Assembly: GCA_017484065.1 (NCBI GenBank)
Contig: JAFUTX010000004.1
Coordinates: forward strand, 1-64,000
Length of the DNA stretch: 64,000 nt
DNA from: Bacilli bacterium
GTDB taxonomy: Bacteria; Bacillota_I; Bacilli_A; RF39; UBA660
Direction: 5' to 3'
A program made the translations under genes and the position numbers. Shown here in pieces: positions 43,499 to 53,060 of the stretch. A model generated the notes under the pieces. That model searched no databases and was not told where the DNA came from. It saw nothing but the letters and a program-made list of their open reading frames with translations. How positions within the stretch are numbered: position 1 is the first letter of the stretch; each line of letters starts with the position of its first letter.

Positions 43499-44830
43499 AT
43501 GAAAAAAGTTTATAATTATTTAGATACCTTACTGAACTATAATGATACAGTTATAGTAGCATGTTCCTCCGGACCAGATTCAATGTGTTTATTAAACATT
43601 CTTTTAGAATATAGAAACAGGAAAAAAATAAATGTTATTTGTGCACATGTTAATCATAACGTAAGAGCTCAAAGTAAATTAGAAGAAGAGTATATAAGAG
43701 AATTCTGTAAAAATAATAACGTTGAGTTAGAATATATGAAAATCGAAAGTTATAACAACATAAACTTTCATGCTGATGCTAGAAACATTCGTTACCAATT
43801 CTTAGATAAACTAGTACAAAAGTATAAAGCCAACTATGTTATGACTGCTCATCATGGTGATGACCTTATTGAAACGATTTTAATGAAAATAATAAGAGGC
43901 AGTAACTTAGATGGTATAGCTGGTATCAGACTAGAAACAAATAAAAATAACTATAAACTAGTAAGACCACTTATCTATGTAACTAAAGAAGATTGTATAG
44001 AATATAATAATCAAAATAACATTAAATATTTTATAGATGAAAGTAACAAGGAAGACGACTATTTAAGAAATAGAATAAGACATCACATTTTACCACAACT
44101 AAAAAAAGAAAATGAACAAATACATACTAAATTTTTAGAATTTAGTGAAGAGTTGTTAATAACTAATGAATTTATTAACAACCACGTTAAAACAATAATA
44201 CCAACTATTATAAATAATAATAAATTAGATATAGATAAATTTAAAACTATTGATAAAATAATTCAAATAAGAATAATTCAATATATGTTAAAAGATAACT
44301 ATGATAATACTGACAAACTAAACAAAAAACATCTAAATGCAATTATAGAACTAATCTATGATAATAAACCAAATCTATCTATAGACTTACCAGATAATAA
44401 AATAGCTGTAAAAGAATATAATATATTTGAAATAAAAGAACATAATAGTAATAAAGATTATATAATTGAATTTAAAGATAGTATTACTATTAACAATTTT
44501 GGAACTATAAGAATTGTTGATAACTCAGAAATTACTAACAATTACTATTGTTATTTAAATTCAAAAGATATTAAATTACCAATATTTGTAAGAAATCGTC
44601 GTGAGGGTGATAAAGTAGCAATAAAGAATATGAATGGTCACCAAAAACTAAAGGATTTATTTATTAATGCTAAGCTACCACAAGCCAAAAGAGATGAATA
44701 TCCGCTAGTAGTTGATAGTAACGACAACATTTTATGGGTACCAGGTATTAAAAAAACTAAATTTGATAGCAATTCCAATACACAATATGATATAATACTT
44801 AAGTATGAGGAGGAAAAGAATGAAAATTAA
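43499..44830 (+). CDS. tilS: tRNA(Ile)-lysidine synthetase
   Basis: 443 residues. The PP-loop SSGPDS (about 23-28), VNHNVRAQS, AHHGDDLIETILMKIIRG and the C-terminal TilS domain (NRREGDK, LKDLFINAKLP) are present. It converts C34 of the CAU-anticodon tRNA to lysidine so the tRNA reads AUA codons, which are frequent here. It overlaps ftsH by 11 bases, the normal tilS-ftsH order though the usual hpt gene between them is missing. Confidence 0.95.
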   Translation: MKKVYNYLDTLLNYNDTVIVACSSGPDSMCLLNILLEYRNRKKINVICAHVNHNVRAQSKLEEEYIREFCKNNNVELEYMKIESYNNINFHADARNIRYQFLDKLVQKYKANYVMTAHHGDDLIETILMKIIRGSNLDGIAGIRLETNKNNYKLVRPLIYVTKEDCIEYNNQNNIKYFIDESNKEDDYLRNRIRHHILPQLKKENEQIHTKFLEFSEELLITNEFINNHVKTIIPTIINNNKLDIDKFKTIDKIIQIRIIQYMLKDNYDNTDKLNKKHLNAIIELIYDNKPNLSIDLPDNKIAVKEYNIFEIKEHNSNKDYIIEFKDSITINNFGTIRIVDNSEITNNYYCYLNSKDIKLPIFVRNRREGDKVAIKNMNGHQKLKDLFINAKLPQAKRDEYPLVVDSNDNILWVPGIKKTKFDSNSNTQYDIILKYEEEKNEN

Positions 44831-46805
44831 ACAACAAAATAATAATATGAGAATACTAAGTCCTTATTTAATATTAACAATTGTAGTAGTAGCTATATTT
44901 GCATTATTAAATTTTGGTGGTAATAAAGTACATAAAATAAGTACAGGTGAATTAGTAACAGCAATGGAAAAAGAACAAGTAACTGAAATTACTATTACAC
45001 CTAAAAGCAGTGAAAGTATCTTCTACGTAGAAGGTAAATTAAAAGATTACAAATCAAATGAATCTTTCAAAGCTAAAGTTATTGAAGCTGATATTGACAA
45101 CGTAGTTGAATATGCTAAAGAAAATAACTTAAAAACATATGAAACTGAAGCTGATCCAGGAAGTAGTACAATTCTATATATTATAGTTAATGTATTACCA
45201 ATAGCATTATTACTTGGAGTTACTTATATCCTATTTAGTAAGATGGCAAATAGTAACAAAAGTGGTGTTGACTTTGGCCGTAGTAGAGCTAAATTAAGTG
45301 AAGATGGCGGAAAAGTTAGATTTAAAGATGTAGCTGGATTAAAAGAAGAAAAAGAAGAAGTACAAGAATTAATAGATTTCTTAAAAAATCCAAAGAAATT
45401 CCAAAAAATGGGAGCTAGAATTCCAAAAGGAGTTTTATTAGTAGGTCCTCCAGGAACAGGTAAAACTTTACTTGCTAGAGCAGTAGCTGGAGAAGCAAAC
45501 GTACCATTCTTCTACATAAGTGGTTCTGATTTCGTAGAATTATTCGTCGGAGTTGGAGCTAGCCGTGTAAGAGATATGTTTAAAGAAGCTAAGAAAAATG
45601 CTCCTTGTCTAATATTCATTGATGAAATCGATGCAGTAGGACGTCAAAGAGGAACTGGTTTAGGTGGAGGACATGATGAAAGAGAACAAACACTTAACCA
45701 ATTATTAACTGAAATGGATGGTTTTGGAGCTAATGAAGGAATTATTATAATAGCTGCAACCAATAGACCAGATGTTTTAGACCCAGCATTGTTAAGACCT
45801 GGACGTTTTGATAGACAAGTAACAGTAAGTTTACCAGATTCTAGAGAAAGACAAGAAATATTAAAAGTTCATGCAGAAAACAAAGTGTTAGATAAAAATG
45901 TAAGTTTAAAAAACTTAAGTGCACGTACTCCAGGATTTAGTGGAGCAGACTTAGAAAACTTACTAAATGAAGCAGCACTATTAGCTGTACGTCGCAATAA
46001 AGAAAGCATATCTATGGATGAAATAGATGAAGCAACTGACCGTGTATTAATGGGTCCAGCAAAAACAAGTAGAAAAATTACAGATAAAGAAAAGAAATTA
46101 GTTAGTATTCATGAAGCTGGTCATGCTGTAATAGGTATCAAATTAGAAGATGCCAATGATGTTCATAAAATAACTATCATTCCTCGTGGTATGGCTGGTG
46201 GTTATACAATGATGCTTCCAAAAGAAGAAAAAATAGGTATTAGAACTGAAAAAGAATTAAAAGCACAAATTACAGGTTTACTAGGTGGACGTGTAAGTGA
46301 AGAGTTATTCCTAGGTGAAATAACAACTGGAGCTAGTGATGACTTCAAAAAAGCTACTAACATAGCTCGTAGTATGGTTACTGAATATGGTATGAGTAAA
46401 TTAGGGCCAGTTCAATACGAAGAAAAAAGCGAGGGAGTATTCCTAGGTAGAGATTATGGTAAACAAAAGAATTTCTCTGATAAAGTAGCTCATGAGATAG
46501 ATGAACAAGTTAGAGAAATAGTTGAAGAATGTTATGACAAAGCTGTTAAGATAATTAAAGAAAACAAAGATTTAATTATGTTATTAAGTGATGCTTTAAT
46601 GGAAAATGAAACATTAACTAAAGAACAAATTGATTCATTAGTTAAATATGGTGAAATTAGAGAAGACTTAGTTGATGAAGATGAAAAAGCTACAAAAACA
46701 TTAACTGAATTAAAAGAAGAAGCAAAAGAAAAAGGCATTAAAGGTTATACTAAAATGAATAAAGAAGAACTAGAAAATGCTATAAACGAATCAGAAGAGA
46801 AATAA
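44820..46805 (+). CDS. ftsH: ATP-dependent zinc metalloprotease FtsH
   Basis: 661 residues. Two membrane helices at about 10-30 and 120-140 flank a short extracellular domain. The AAA module has GPPGTGKT (about 209-216), [12 protein letters not shown] and [18 protein letters not shown]. The protease carries HEAGH (about 431-435) with the third zinc ligand in the downstream GASDDF stretch. The ATG at 44820 is chosen because GAGGAGGAAAAG precedes it. Membrane-protein quality control and regulator turnover. A terminator follows. Confidence 0.95.
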   Translation: MKIKQQNNNMRILSPYLILTIVVVAIFALLNFGGNKVHKISTGELVTAMEKEQVTEITITPKSSESIFYVEGKLKDYKSNESFKAKVIEADIDNVVEYAKENNLKTYETEADPGSSTILYIIVNVLPIALLLGVTYILFSKMANSNKSGVDFGRSRAKLSEDGGKVRFKDVAGLKEEKEEVQELIDFLKNPKKFQKMGARIPKGVLLVGPPGTGKTLLARAVAGEANVPFFYISGSDFVELFVGVGASRVRDMFKEAKKNAPCLIFIDEIDAVGRQRGTGLGGGHDEREQTLNQLLTEMDGFGANEGIIIIAATNRPDVLDPALLRPGRFDRQVTVSLPDSRERQEILKVHAENKVLDKNVSLKNLSARTPGFSGADLENLLNEAALLAVRRNKESISMDEIDEATDRVLMGPAKTSRKITDKEKKLVSIHEAGHAVIGIKLEDANDVHKITIIPRGMAGGYTMMLPKEEKIGIRTEKELKAQITGLLGGRVSEELFLGEITTGASDDFKKATNIARSMVTEYGMSKLGPVQYEEKSEGVFLGRDYGKQKNFSDKVAHEIDEQVREIVEECYDKAVKIIKENKDLIMLLSDALMENETLTKEQIDSLVKYGEIREDLVDEDEKATKTLTELKEEAKEKGIKGYTKMNKEELENAINESEEK

Positions 46806-46822
46806 TCTCTTCTTTTTTTATT
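46795..46822 (+). terminator. Terminator after ftsH
   Basis: AGAAGAGA-AATAA-TCTCTTCT and seven T residues, overlapping the stop. Confidence 0.8.
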
Positions 46823-46876
46823 GCTTTAATATGATAAAAATAGTAAAATTAGTATAGATAAAAGGGTATGATAGTG

Positions 46877-47818
46877 ATGAGAGATAGTATTGAATTAACA
46901 TTTGGTCAACTAAATGAACTATGTATAAATCGAAAAAGATTTATTGATTTATTAGAAATTAATGGAATATCTAATCAAATAAGAAATAATAAAGCGTTTT
47001 ATAGTATTATAAATAATATTCAATCAAAACTTAAAGGCAATGTATTAAATAGAGCATTACAAAAAGATAGTATGAATCAAGTTATAACTAATTGTTATAT
47101 AGAACAAAATGCTATATCTATAAAGATTAGTGCTAATCAAAACCGAGTTATTAATAGTATTATTTACGATATTATAAGCATGTACAAATTAACTATCAAT
47201 TTATTTAATGACAGAATAGAAGTATATACTCATTTAGATACCGATAATATTGAAACTAAACATTTTCAAAACATACCTGAATATAAATCAAAAGTAATAG
47301 AAAAATCTATATATAATTTCTTAGAAGATGGTACAGCAAACTATATAAATTATTGGGCTAATGAAAACATCAAAGAAAATAATAACCAATATTATGGAAT
47401 CGTTACAACATCTAAATATGATGAATTTGGTATTGAATATGAATATGAAGAGATGAAAACTAATATTGAAAACATTGATAGTCCGAGCTTCTTATCTGAT
47501 AACACAATTTATAAATATATCGAAGAAACGCTTGAGAATAATAACATTCAAACTAAATACCATAATCAAAGAATTGGTATTAATTTAATGCAAATTGATA
47601 TAGAAGAATACTATCATAACAAGAAATATGACAAACATTTTACTAACACAATTGACTACAATAAACCATTAAAAAATTTAGAAATATTATATGAACCAAA
47701 ATATTACAATATTATGGTTAATAATCTAGATTCAAATACTCTAAATAACATTTTAAAAGAACCTCAAAATGAATTCTATGAAGAAGGCTTATTAAGATAT
47801 GAAAAAGAGCAGTATTAA
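46877..47818 (+). CDS. Hypothetical protein
   Basis: 313 residues, soluble, rich in Asn, Ile and Tyr, with no motif I recognise. The ATG at 46877 has AAAGGG about ten bases upstream; a start at 46868 would leave too little spacing. The gene faces ung convergently with a shared terminator (47806-47833). Ordinary base composition for the window, no sign of transfer. Confidence 0.65.
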   Translation: MRDSIELTFGQLNELCINRKRFIDLLEINGISNQIRNNKAFYSIINNIQSKLKGNVLNRALQKDSMNQVITNCYIEQNAISIKISANQNRVINSIIYDIISMYKLTINLFNDRIEVYTHLDTDNIETKHFQNIPEYKSKVIEKSIYNFLEDGTANYINYWANENIKENNNQYYGIVTTSKYDEFGIEYEYEEMKTNIENIDSPSFLSDNTIYKYIEETLENNNIQTKYHNQRIGINLMQIDIEEYYHNKKYDKHFTNTIDYNKPLKNLEILYEPKYYNIMVNNLDSNTLNNILKEPQNEFYEEGLLRYEKEQY

Positions 47819-47833
47819 TATACTGCTTTTACC
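47806..47833. terminator. Bidirectional terminator between convergent genes
   Basis: AAAAGAGCAGTAT/ATACTGCTTTT hairpin between the hypothetical gene and ung. Confidence 0.75.
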
Positions 47834-48479
47834 ATTTAATAGGAGTAATTCCTTTACTAATTAAAAAGTTATTAGTCTTTGAGAATGGTTTACTACCAAA
47901 GAAACCATTTCTTGCTGAAAAAGGAGAAGGATGAGCACTCATTATTATATAATGATTAGGGTTAGTTATATATTTAGCTTTTTCTTTAGCAAAATTACCC
48001 CAAAGAATAAATACTATTGGTTCTTTTCTATTATTTAAAAGTTTTATTATATAATCCGTAAGTAACTCCCAACCAATATTCCTGTGACTAGCAGGAGTAT
48101 CTTTTTTTACAGTAAGTACTGCATTTAGTAATAGCACTCCTTGTTTAGCCCAATCGCTTAAATCAGTATCAGTTCTAACAATACCCAAATCATCATTTAA
48201 TTCTTGAAATATATTACGTAGTGATGGAGGCATTTTAGTTCCTCTAGTTACTGAGAAAGATAAACCATGAGCTTCTCCTTCACCATGATAAGGATCCTGA
48301 CCTACTATAACTACTTTAGTATTTTTAAAACTAGTTAACTTAAGAGCATTAAAGATTAAATCTTTAGGAGGATATATAACTTCTTTGCTATACATATTCA
48401 TAACTCCATTATAAAACTTTTTAAAATTTTCGCTATTCCACACTATTTTTAATTGTTCATCCCAATCATTATTTATCAT
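47829..48479 (-). CDS. ung: Uracil-DNA glycosylase
   Basis: 216 residues. VVIVGQDPYHGEGEAHGLSF has the catalytic Asp of the GQDPYH motif, and SAHPSPFSARNGFFGSKPFS is the Leu-loop/HPS motif of family 1 UDG. It removes uracil from DNA. I choose the ATG at 48479 with AGGTGG upstream. Alongside ThyX and the dCMP deaminase it fits a lineage that must manage uracil and dUTP. Confidence 0.95.
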   Translation of the reverse strand: MINNDWDEQLKIVWNSENFKKFYNGVMNMYSKEVIYPPKDLIFNALKLTSFKNTKVVIVGQDPYHGEGEAHGLSFSVTRGTKMPPSLRNIFQELNDDLGIVRTDTDLSDWAKQGVLLLNAVLTVKKDTPASHRNIGWELLTDYIIKLLNNRKEPIVFILWGNFAKEKAKYITNPNHYIIMSAHPSPFSARNGFFGSKPFSKTNNFLISKGITPIKW

Positions 48480-48595
48480 AATTACCACCTATAAATAGAT
48501 TATATCAAAAAAAGAATAAAAAAATATAAAAAATGGTACTTTTATTTGGTAATATGGGTAATTTAAGTTATAATAATAATAGGTGGTGTAGGGAA

Positions 48596-49432
48596 ATGGC
48601 AGTAGTAACAAAAAATAATTTAAGAGAAGTAATTAAAGGAGGGCTCAGTAATAATTATTCACATTGTATAATTGTATATGATAAATGGGATGGAGATTTT
48701 TATCCAATATATGTTAAATATGGAGATAATCCCACTATAATAGCAAAAGAGATAAATAATGATGAATCAAATATGCTAATAGTTAAAGAAATATATAGTT
48801 ATGAACTAGATATAGAAAAACAATTAAATGAAGTATTAGCTTATCATTCTGATAGTAAAATATTAAGTGATGAATTAGTCGAAAAAGCATTAGATTTTGC
48901 AACTGAAAAACATAAAGGACAATATCGTAAAGGTGATAACCCAGTAGAGTATATAACTCATCCAATAGAAGTATCCAAATTAGTTGAATACTATAACAAT
49001 GAAAACAAAGAGTTAAATGATTTAAAAGCAGCAGCATATCTACATGATACAGTAGAGGATACTAACACTTCATTAGAAGAAATAGAAAGCTTATTTGGTA
49101 AAAAAGTAGCTTCATTAGTCGATGAACTAACTACTGATGAAGATAAAGCTCGTAGTATCGGCAAAGTAGCATATTTAAGTAATAAAATGACTAACATGAC
49201 AAATAGTGCTTTAACTATAAAATTATGTGATAGATTACATAATGTATCAGAACTGCCATACTCTAATGACGAAGAATTTATAGAAGAATATCTTGAAGAA
49301 ACATCAAATATCTTAGATAACATTGCTAATCAAAGGAAGTACAGTGATATACAGTTAGCAATAATTAATGATTTATATAATACTATTGATAAAGTTAAAT
49401 CAAATAATAACGAAAAAAGATTAGTAAAATAA
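48596..49432 (+). CDS. HD-domain hydrolase, SpoT/MESH1-like
   Basis: 278 residues. The C-terminal part is an HD domain: AHxx replaced by HKGQYRKGDNPVEYITHPIEV, then AAYLHDTVEDT, the motif of SpoT-type (p)ppGpp hydrolases and MESH1. Residues 1-100 form an extra N-terminal domain of unknown type. The ATG at 48596 follows AGGTGGTGTAGGG. No synthetase domain, so it may be a small alarmone hydrolase or another nucleotide hydrolase. Terminates against rlmH. Confidence 0.8.
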   Translation: MAVVTKNNLREVIKGGLSNNYSHCIIVYDKWDGDFYPIYVKYGDNPTIIAKEINNDESNMLIVKEIYSYELDIEKQLNEVLAYHSDSKILSDELVEKALDFATEKHKGQYRKGDNPVEYITHPIEVSKLVEYYNNENKELNDLKAAAYLHDTVEDTNTSLEEIESLFGKKVASLVDELTTDEDKARSIGKVAYLSNKMTNMTNSALTIKLCDRLHNVSELPYSNDEEFIEEYLEETSNILDNIANQRKYSDIQLAIINDLYNTIDKVKSNNNEKRLVK

Positions 49433-49434
49433 AA

Positions 49435-49463
49435 AAGTTATCACTACTTGTGATAACTTTCAT
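49435..49463. terminator. Bidirectional terminator between HD gene and rlmH
   Basis: AAAGTTATCAC-TACTT-GTGATAACTTT. Confidence 0.8.
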
Positions 49464-49881
49464 TATTGTTAATTTTAAATGCTCGATATATTTGCTCTAA
49501 CAAAATAGCTCTAAATAATCCATGAGGAAAAGTAAATGATGAAAATGACAAAGCTAAATTAGCTTGTTTTTTTATTTCATCGCTTAATCCATTAGAACTG
49601 CCTATAACAAATGTTATATGAGAATTAGTTAAGTAAATATTATCCAGTCTTTTAGCAAATTCTTCACTAGTAAAGTTTTTTCCTTCTATTTCTAAAGCAA
49701 TAATATAATCTTTACTATTAATATATTTTTTTAATTCCTGAGTTTCTTTTTCAATATCAACATTATCTTTAACTTCTATAATTTCTATTTTCTCATATTT
49801 AGAAATCCTTTTTTTATAATCATTAATCATATCATTTAAATATGATTCTTTAATTTTACCAACACACAAAATAGTTATCAT
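49444..49881 (-). CDS. rlmH: 23S rRNA pseudouridine-1915 N3-methyltransferase
   Basis: 145 residues. SPOUT methyltransferase with the knot signature FVIGSSNGLSDEIKK and LSFSSFTFPHGLFRAILLEQ. It methylates pseudouridine 1915 of helix 69 in 23S rRNA. It starts within the last bases of the upstream metallo-hydrolase gene (four-base overlap) and the pair is conserved in Bacillota. Confidence 0.95.
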   Translation of the reverse strand: MITILCVGKIKESYLNDMINDYKKRISKYEKIEIIEVKDNVDIEKETQELKKYINSKDYIIALEIEGKNFTSEEFAKRLDNIYLTNSHITFVIGSSNGLSDEIKKQANLALSFSSFTFPHGLFRAILLEQIYRAFKINNNESYHK

Positions 49882-50642
49882 AACACCATCACTTCGCTAA
49901 CTTCATCTTGTTTAGCACATTTGATATCTTTAAAATTAATTTCATATTCCTTAAAAGTATCTTTAATTGTTTTAAGAGCAAGCTTTTCAGTATTATTTGT
50001 ATCACTTAAATGCATTAAAATAATTTTTTTAGTATGATCTCCGATAAGCTTAGCTAAATAAACACTAGAAGCATTATTAGATAAGTGCCCATAATCTCCT
50101 AAAACTCTTTGCTTTAACCACTTAGGATAAGGACCGTTATTCAACATTTCAATATCATGATTACTTTCAAATAAATAAATATTTCTATTTTGTAGCTTTC
50201 TAAAATACTTTCTGTTTATATAACCAGTATCAGTTAAATATACTACTGACTTATCTTCATATGTAATAATAAAATTTCTAGAATCTGGAGAATCATGACT
50301 ACTTCTAATAGCATCAATATGAATTCCATTAAAATTCATCTCATCCTCATAAATTAATATATTAGGATATTCCTTAATACTATCTAGTTCATAAAACATT
50401 TTTTGCGATAAACACACTGTAGTTTTATATCTTCTAATAAAGGTAGGTAACGCGCTAATATGGTCATCATGCAAATGGCTAATAACAATATAATCTATAT
50501 CTTTAGCATCAACACCAATTTCCAATAGCTTTTCTTTAATGTATTTAGTATTCTTTCCAATATCAAATAAGATTTTAACGCCATTTTCTTCAATATATGT
50601 ACAGTTGCCTTTACTACCACTTGCTAACACACATATTTTCAC
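49878..50642 (-). CDS. MBL-fold metallo-hydrolase, WalJ/YycJ-like
   Basis: 254 residues. HLHDDHISALP is the metal-binding HxHxDH motif, with SSHDSPDSRNF and GHLSNNASS. The family member YycJ/WalJ is an exonuclease-type metallo-beta-lactamase often near rlmH. A GTG start with AGGAGG upstream. It sits between dnaB and rlmH with 18 bp to dnaB, so likely part of the rplI-dnaB transcript. Confidence 0.88.
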   Translation of the reverse strand: MKICVLASGSKGNCTYIEENGVKILFDIGKNTKYIKEKLLEIGVDAKDIDYIVISHLHDDHISALPTFIRRYKTTVCLSQKMFYELDSIKEYPNILIYEDEMNFNGIHIDAIRSSHDSPDSRNFIITYEDKSVVYLTDTGYINRKYFRKLQNRNIYLFESNHDIEMLNNGPYPKWLKQRVLGDYGHLSNNASSVYLAKLIGDHTKKIILMHLSDTNNTEKLALKTIKDTFKEYEINFKDIKCAKQDEVSEVMVL

Positions 50643-50659
50643 AATTTTACCTCCTACTA

Positions 50660-52018
50660 TTATCCTGCAACTGGTGGCTCCTCTAACTCAGTTTGCATAA
50701 AATTTCTAAAGTTGCTCATCTTAAGTTCAAATAACAAGTTAATTACTCCAGTTGAACCTTTACGATGTTTAGCTATAATTAAATCTACTGGAACAATAGA
50801 TTCTTTCTTTTCACTTTTAGCTTCATAATAATCTTTACGATTTATGAATAATACCATATCCGCATCTTGTTCTAGTGATCCAGATTCACGTAAATCCGCT
50901 AACATTGGCTGAGAATTTTCTCTTTTTTCAGCACTACGAGAAAGTTGGGCTAGAGCAATTACTGGAACATCTAATTCCAATGCCATAGTTTTTAAAGAAC
51001 GAGATATTTCACTAACTTCAACTTGTCTAGATTCAACTCTTTTATTCCCTGTAGTCACTAACTGCAAGTAGTCGATTACCACTAAACCTAATCCTTTTTC
51101 GCTATTAGCTAGCCTACGACATTTAGCACGTATTTCACTACTAGTTATACCAGCATTATCTTCAATATAAATATTAGTATCACTTAATTGTGAAACTGCT
51201 TCATTATATTTCTTCCAATCATTGTTTTGCATTTGTCCAGTTTGTAATTTATAAGAATCAATTTGACCAACACTAGATAACATTCTATTTACTAACATTT
51301 CAGCAGACATTTCTAAGTTAAATATAGCTACTGCTTTATCAGTTTTTTGTGCAGCATTTGTTGCAATATTTAATGCAAAAGCAGTTTTACCCATACCAGG
51401 ACGAGCAGCAAGTATAATCATTTCACCGCCATGTAATCCAGCTGTAACTTTATCTAAATCATAAAAACCAGTTTCTAAACCTGTAACTTTTTTATTGTTC
51501 TTAGATAACTCCTCTAAATGCTCTTGAGCGGTCTTTAAAACAACAGATATTGGTAAAAACTCACTAGTTTGTTTAGTTTTAACTACATTTAATATATTCC
51601 TTTCAGCGTTATCAATTAAAGCCTCAGTACTTTCTTCTTCATAAGCATTAGTAACTATATTAGTAGCAGTATTAATCAAATTTCTTCTTAATGCATTATC
51701 TTTAATAATTTGTATATAATAATCAAGATTAGCACTAGATACCACTGAATCAATAATTTCACTAATATACTCAATACCACCAACACTTGATAAACTTTTT
51801 TTCTTATTTAATTCTTCTGTTATAGTTGTAATATCAATAGGTATATGATTTTTATGTAACTCATTAATAGCATTAAAAATCTTTTGATGCTTTTCATCAT
51901 AAAAAATATCAAAAGTTAATTCTTCACATATTTTATTAACAGCATAATCATTTAAAAAGGCAATACCTAGAATATTCATTTCTGCATCTAAATTATTGGG
52001 CATTGTTCTATTTGCCAT
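50660..52018 (-). CDS. dnaB: Replicative DNA helicase DnaB
   Basis: 452 residues. An N-terminal dimerisation domain (about 1-110) and a RecA-like ATPase with Walker A ARPGMGKTAFA (about 207-217), VVIDYLQLV and ADLRESGSLEQDADM. It unwinds DNA at the replication fork as a hexamer. It follows rplI by ten bases, a conserved pair. No intein or insertion seen. Confidence 0.96.
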   Translation of the reverse strand: MANRTMPNNLDAEMNILGIAFLNDYAVNKICEELTFDIFYDEKHQKIFNAINELHKNHIPIDITTITEELNKKKSLSSVGGIEYISEIIDSVVSSANLDYYIQIIKDNALRRNLINTATNIVTNAYEEESTEALIDNAERNILNVVKTKQTSEFLPISVVLKTAQEHLEELSKNNKKVTGLETGFYDLDKVTAGLHGGEMIILAARPGMGKTAFALNIATNAAQKTDKAVAIFNLEMSAEMLVNRMLSSVGQIDSYKLQTGQMQNNDWKKYNEAVSQLSDTNIYIEDNAGITSSEIRAKCRRLANSEKGLGLVVIDYLQLVTTGNKRVESRQVEVSEISRSLKTMALELDVPVIALAQLSRSAEKRENSQPMLADLRESGSLEQDADMVLFINRKDYYEAKSEKKESIVPVDLIIAKHRKGSTGVINLLFELKMSNFRNFMQTELEEPPVAG

Positions 52019-52028
52019 TTAAAACCAC

Positions 52029-52469
52029 CTACTTCTTTAAAACAACATTTATATTAAATTTAACTTGTTTATGTAATTCAATTAAAACTTTATGAACACC
52101 TAAAGTATCAATAGTATGAGATAAACGTAATAGTTTTTTATCTATATCAAAACCTAACTTTTTTAATTCATCAGATATTTGTTTAGTTGAAATATTTCCA
52201 AAAACTCTATCGTGTTCTCCAGTTTTAACTTTAAAAGTAATATCTTTATTTTCTAATTTAGCTTTTATTTTATTGAACTCATCTATTCTCTTTTGTTCTT
52301 CTTCTTTTCTAGTTTCTAATTCTTGATTTAATATTTGATTACTAGTTTTAGTATAAGCTACTGCTAACTTGTTCTTAATTAAATAATTATTAGCATACCC
52401 ATCACTAACTTCAATAATGTCATCTTTTTTTCCTTGTTTCTTAACGTCTTTAAGTAAAATAACTTTCAT
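52029..52469 (-). CDS. rplI: 50S ribosomal protein L9
   Basis: 146 residues. [20 protein letters not shown] and [17 protein letters not shown] are the L9 N-terminal signature, followed by the long connecting helix and a C-terminal domain. AAAGAGGAT precedes the ATG. First gene of the minus-strand run rplI-dnaB-metallo-hydrolase-rlmH. A type I toxin-like locus follows on its upstream side. Confidence 0.96.
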   Translation of the reverse strand: MKVILLKDVKKQGKKDDIIEVSDGYANNYLIKNKLAVAYTKTSNQILNQELETRKEEEQKRIDEFNKIKAKLENKDITFKVKTGEHDRVFGNISTKQISDELKKLGFDIDKKLLRLSHTIDTLGVHKVLIELHKQVKFNINVVLKK

Positions 52470-52529
52470 AAGTATCCTCTTTTCTCAAAATATATTATAT
52501 CATTGTTAACAATCTTTGTAAAAAAAATC

Positions 52530-52638
52530 TTGCAAGTTACTAACAACTTCTATATAATCAAATTGATAGAACGTTTAGCTTTCAGCTAAATGACTATCTA
52601 AGTAGATAATCATCTAACCTAGTTAGATGACTTTTTTT
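52530..52638 (+). ncRNA. Candidate antitoxin RNA, locus 2
   Basis: Promoter TTGCAA (52530-52535), 17 bp, TATAAT (52553-52558). The RNA would start near 52565 with GAACGTTTAG (52569-52578), hold an ACTATCT/AGATAAT hairpin, and end at TCATCTAAC-CTA-GTTAGATGA-CTTTTTTT (52610-52638). It overlaps the 3' end of the minus-strand toxin gene. Same layout as locus 1, but the loop and target segments differ, so the two antitoxins are probably cognate-specific. Confidence 0.65.
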
Positions 52639-52703
52639 AATATGAAGATAATTACACCAATTAGTATTATAATCAGTAACTTATGGAAACCATTGTCACT
52701 CAT
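52623..52703 (-). CDS. 26-residue hydrophobic peptide, candidate type I toxin, locus 2
   Basis: MSDNGFHKLLII then ILIGVIIFILKKVI, paralogous to 43195-43275: same length, MSD start, HKLL and a single membrane helix. AGGAGGGAGGAG precedes the ATG. Its minus-strand promoter is TTGAAA, 16 bp, TATAAT (52818-52791), giving a leader of about 80 bases that contains GTTAGATGGCT, complementary to CATCTAAC of the plus-strand RNA. Confidence 0.7.
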   Translation of the reverse strand: MSDNGFHKLLIIILIGVIIFILKKVI

Positions 52704-52771
52704 AAGGACTCCTCCCTCCTAGTAAAGACTGGATTAACCAAAACCCCACTAAAAGAGTAGCCATCTAACAA

Positions 52772-52781
52772 CTAAACGTTC
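52772..52781. repeat. Inverted copy of GAACGTTTAG closing locus 2
   Basis: CTAAACGTTC at 52772-52781 mirrors 52569-52578, as in locus 1. Confidence 0.6.
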
Positions 52782-52911
52782 TGGGCAACTATTATAGGGA
52801 TAATTTCTCGGATTTCAAGCGATTCGACAAATATTGTCAAAACTTATCAATTTTTTTATTGCGTAAGTTACAAGATAATGATAGAATTATTTTAGATAAA
52901 AATAGATTTGT

Positions 52912-53029
52912 GGGTAAAATAAATTGCAAAAAATCGGGTAAAATAATTCACAAATTTTAAAATTGAAAGGTGTTGTTAAATATGATTTTGAGTAATAGGG
53001 GGGGTATCTTTACAATAAATTAAGATACC
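52912..53029 (+). promoter_or_regulatory. Structured leader before surface-protein gene
   Basis: The gap 52839-53060 has GGGTAAAATAA twice (52912-52922, 52936-52946, 24-bp period), a 13-codon frame MILSNRGGIFTIN (52982-53023) with GAAAGGTG upstream, and an inverted repeat GGTATCTT/AAGATACC (53003-53029) that overlaps the frame's end. It looks like a leader-peptide/attenuator or operator, but I cannot name the regulator. Confidence 0.4.
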
Positions 53030-53060
53030 TTTCTAAAACTTTAGCAGTAGGTGAGTCAAT

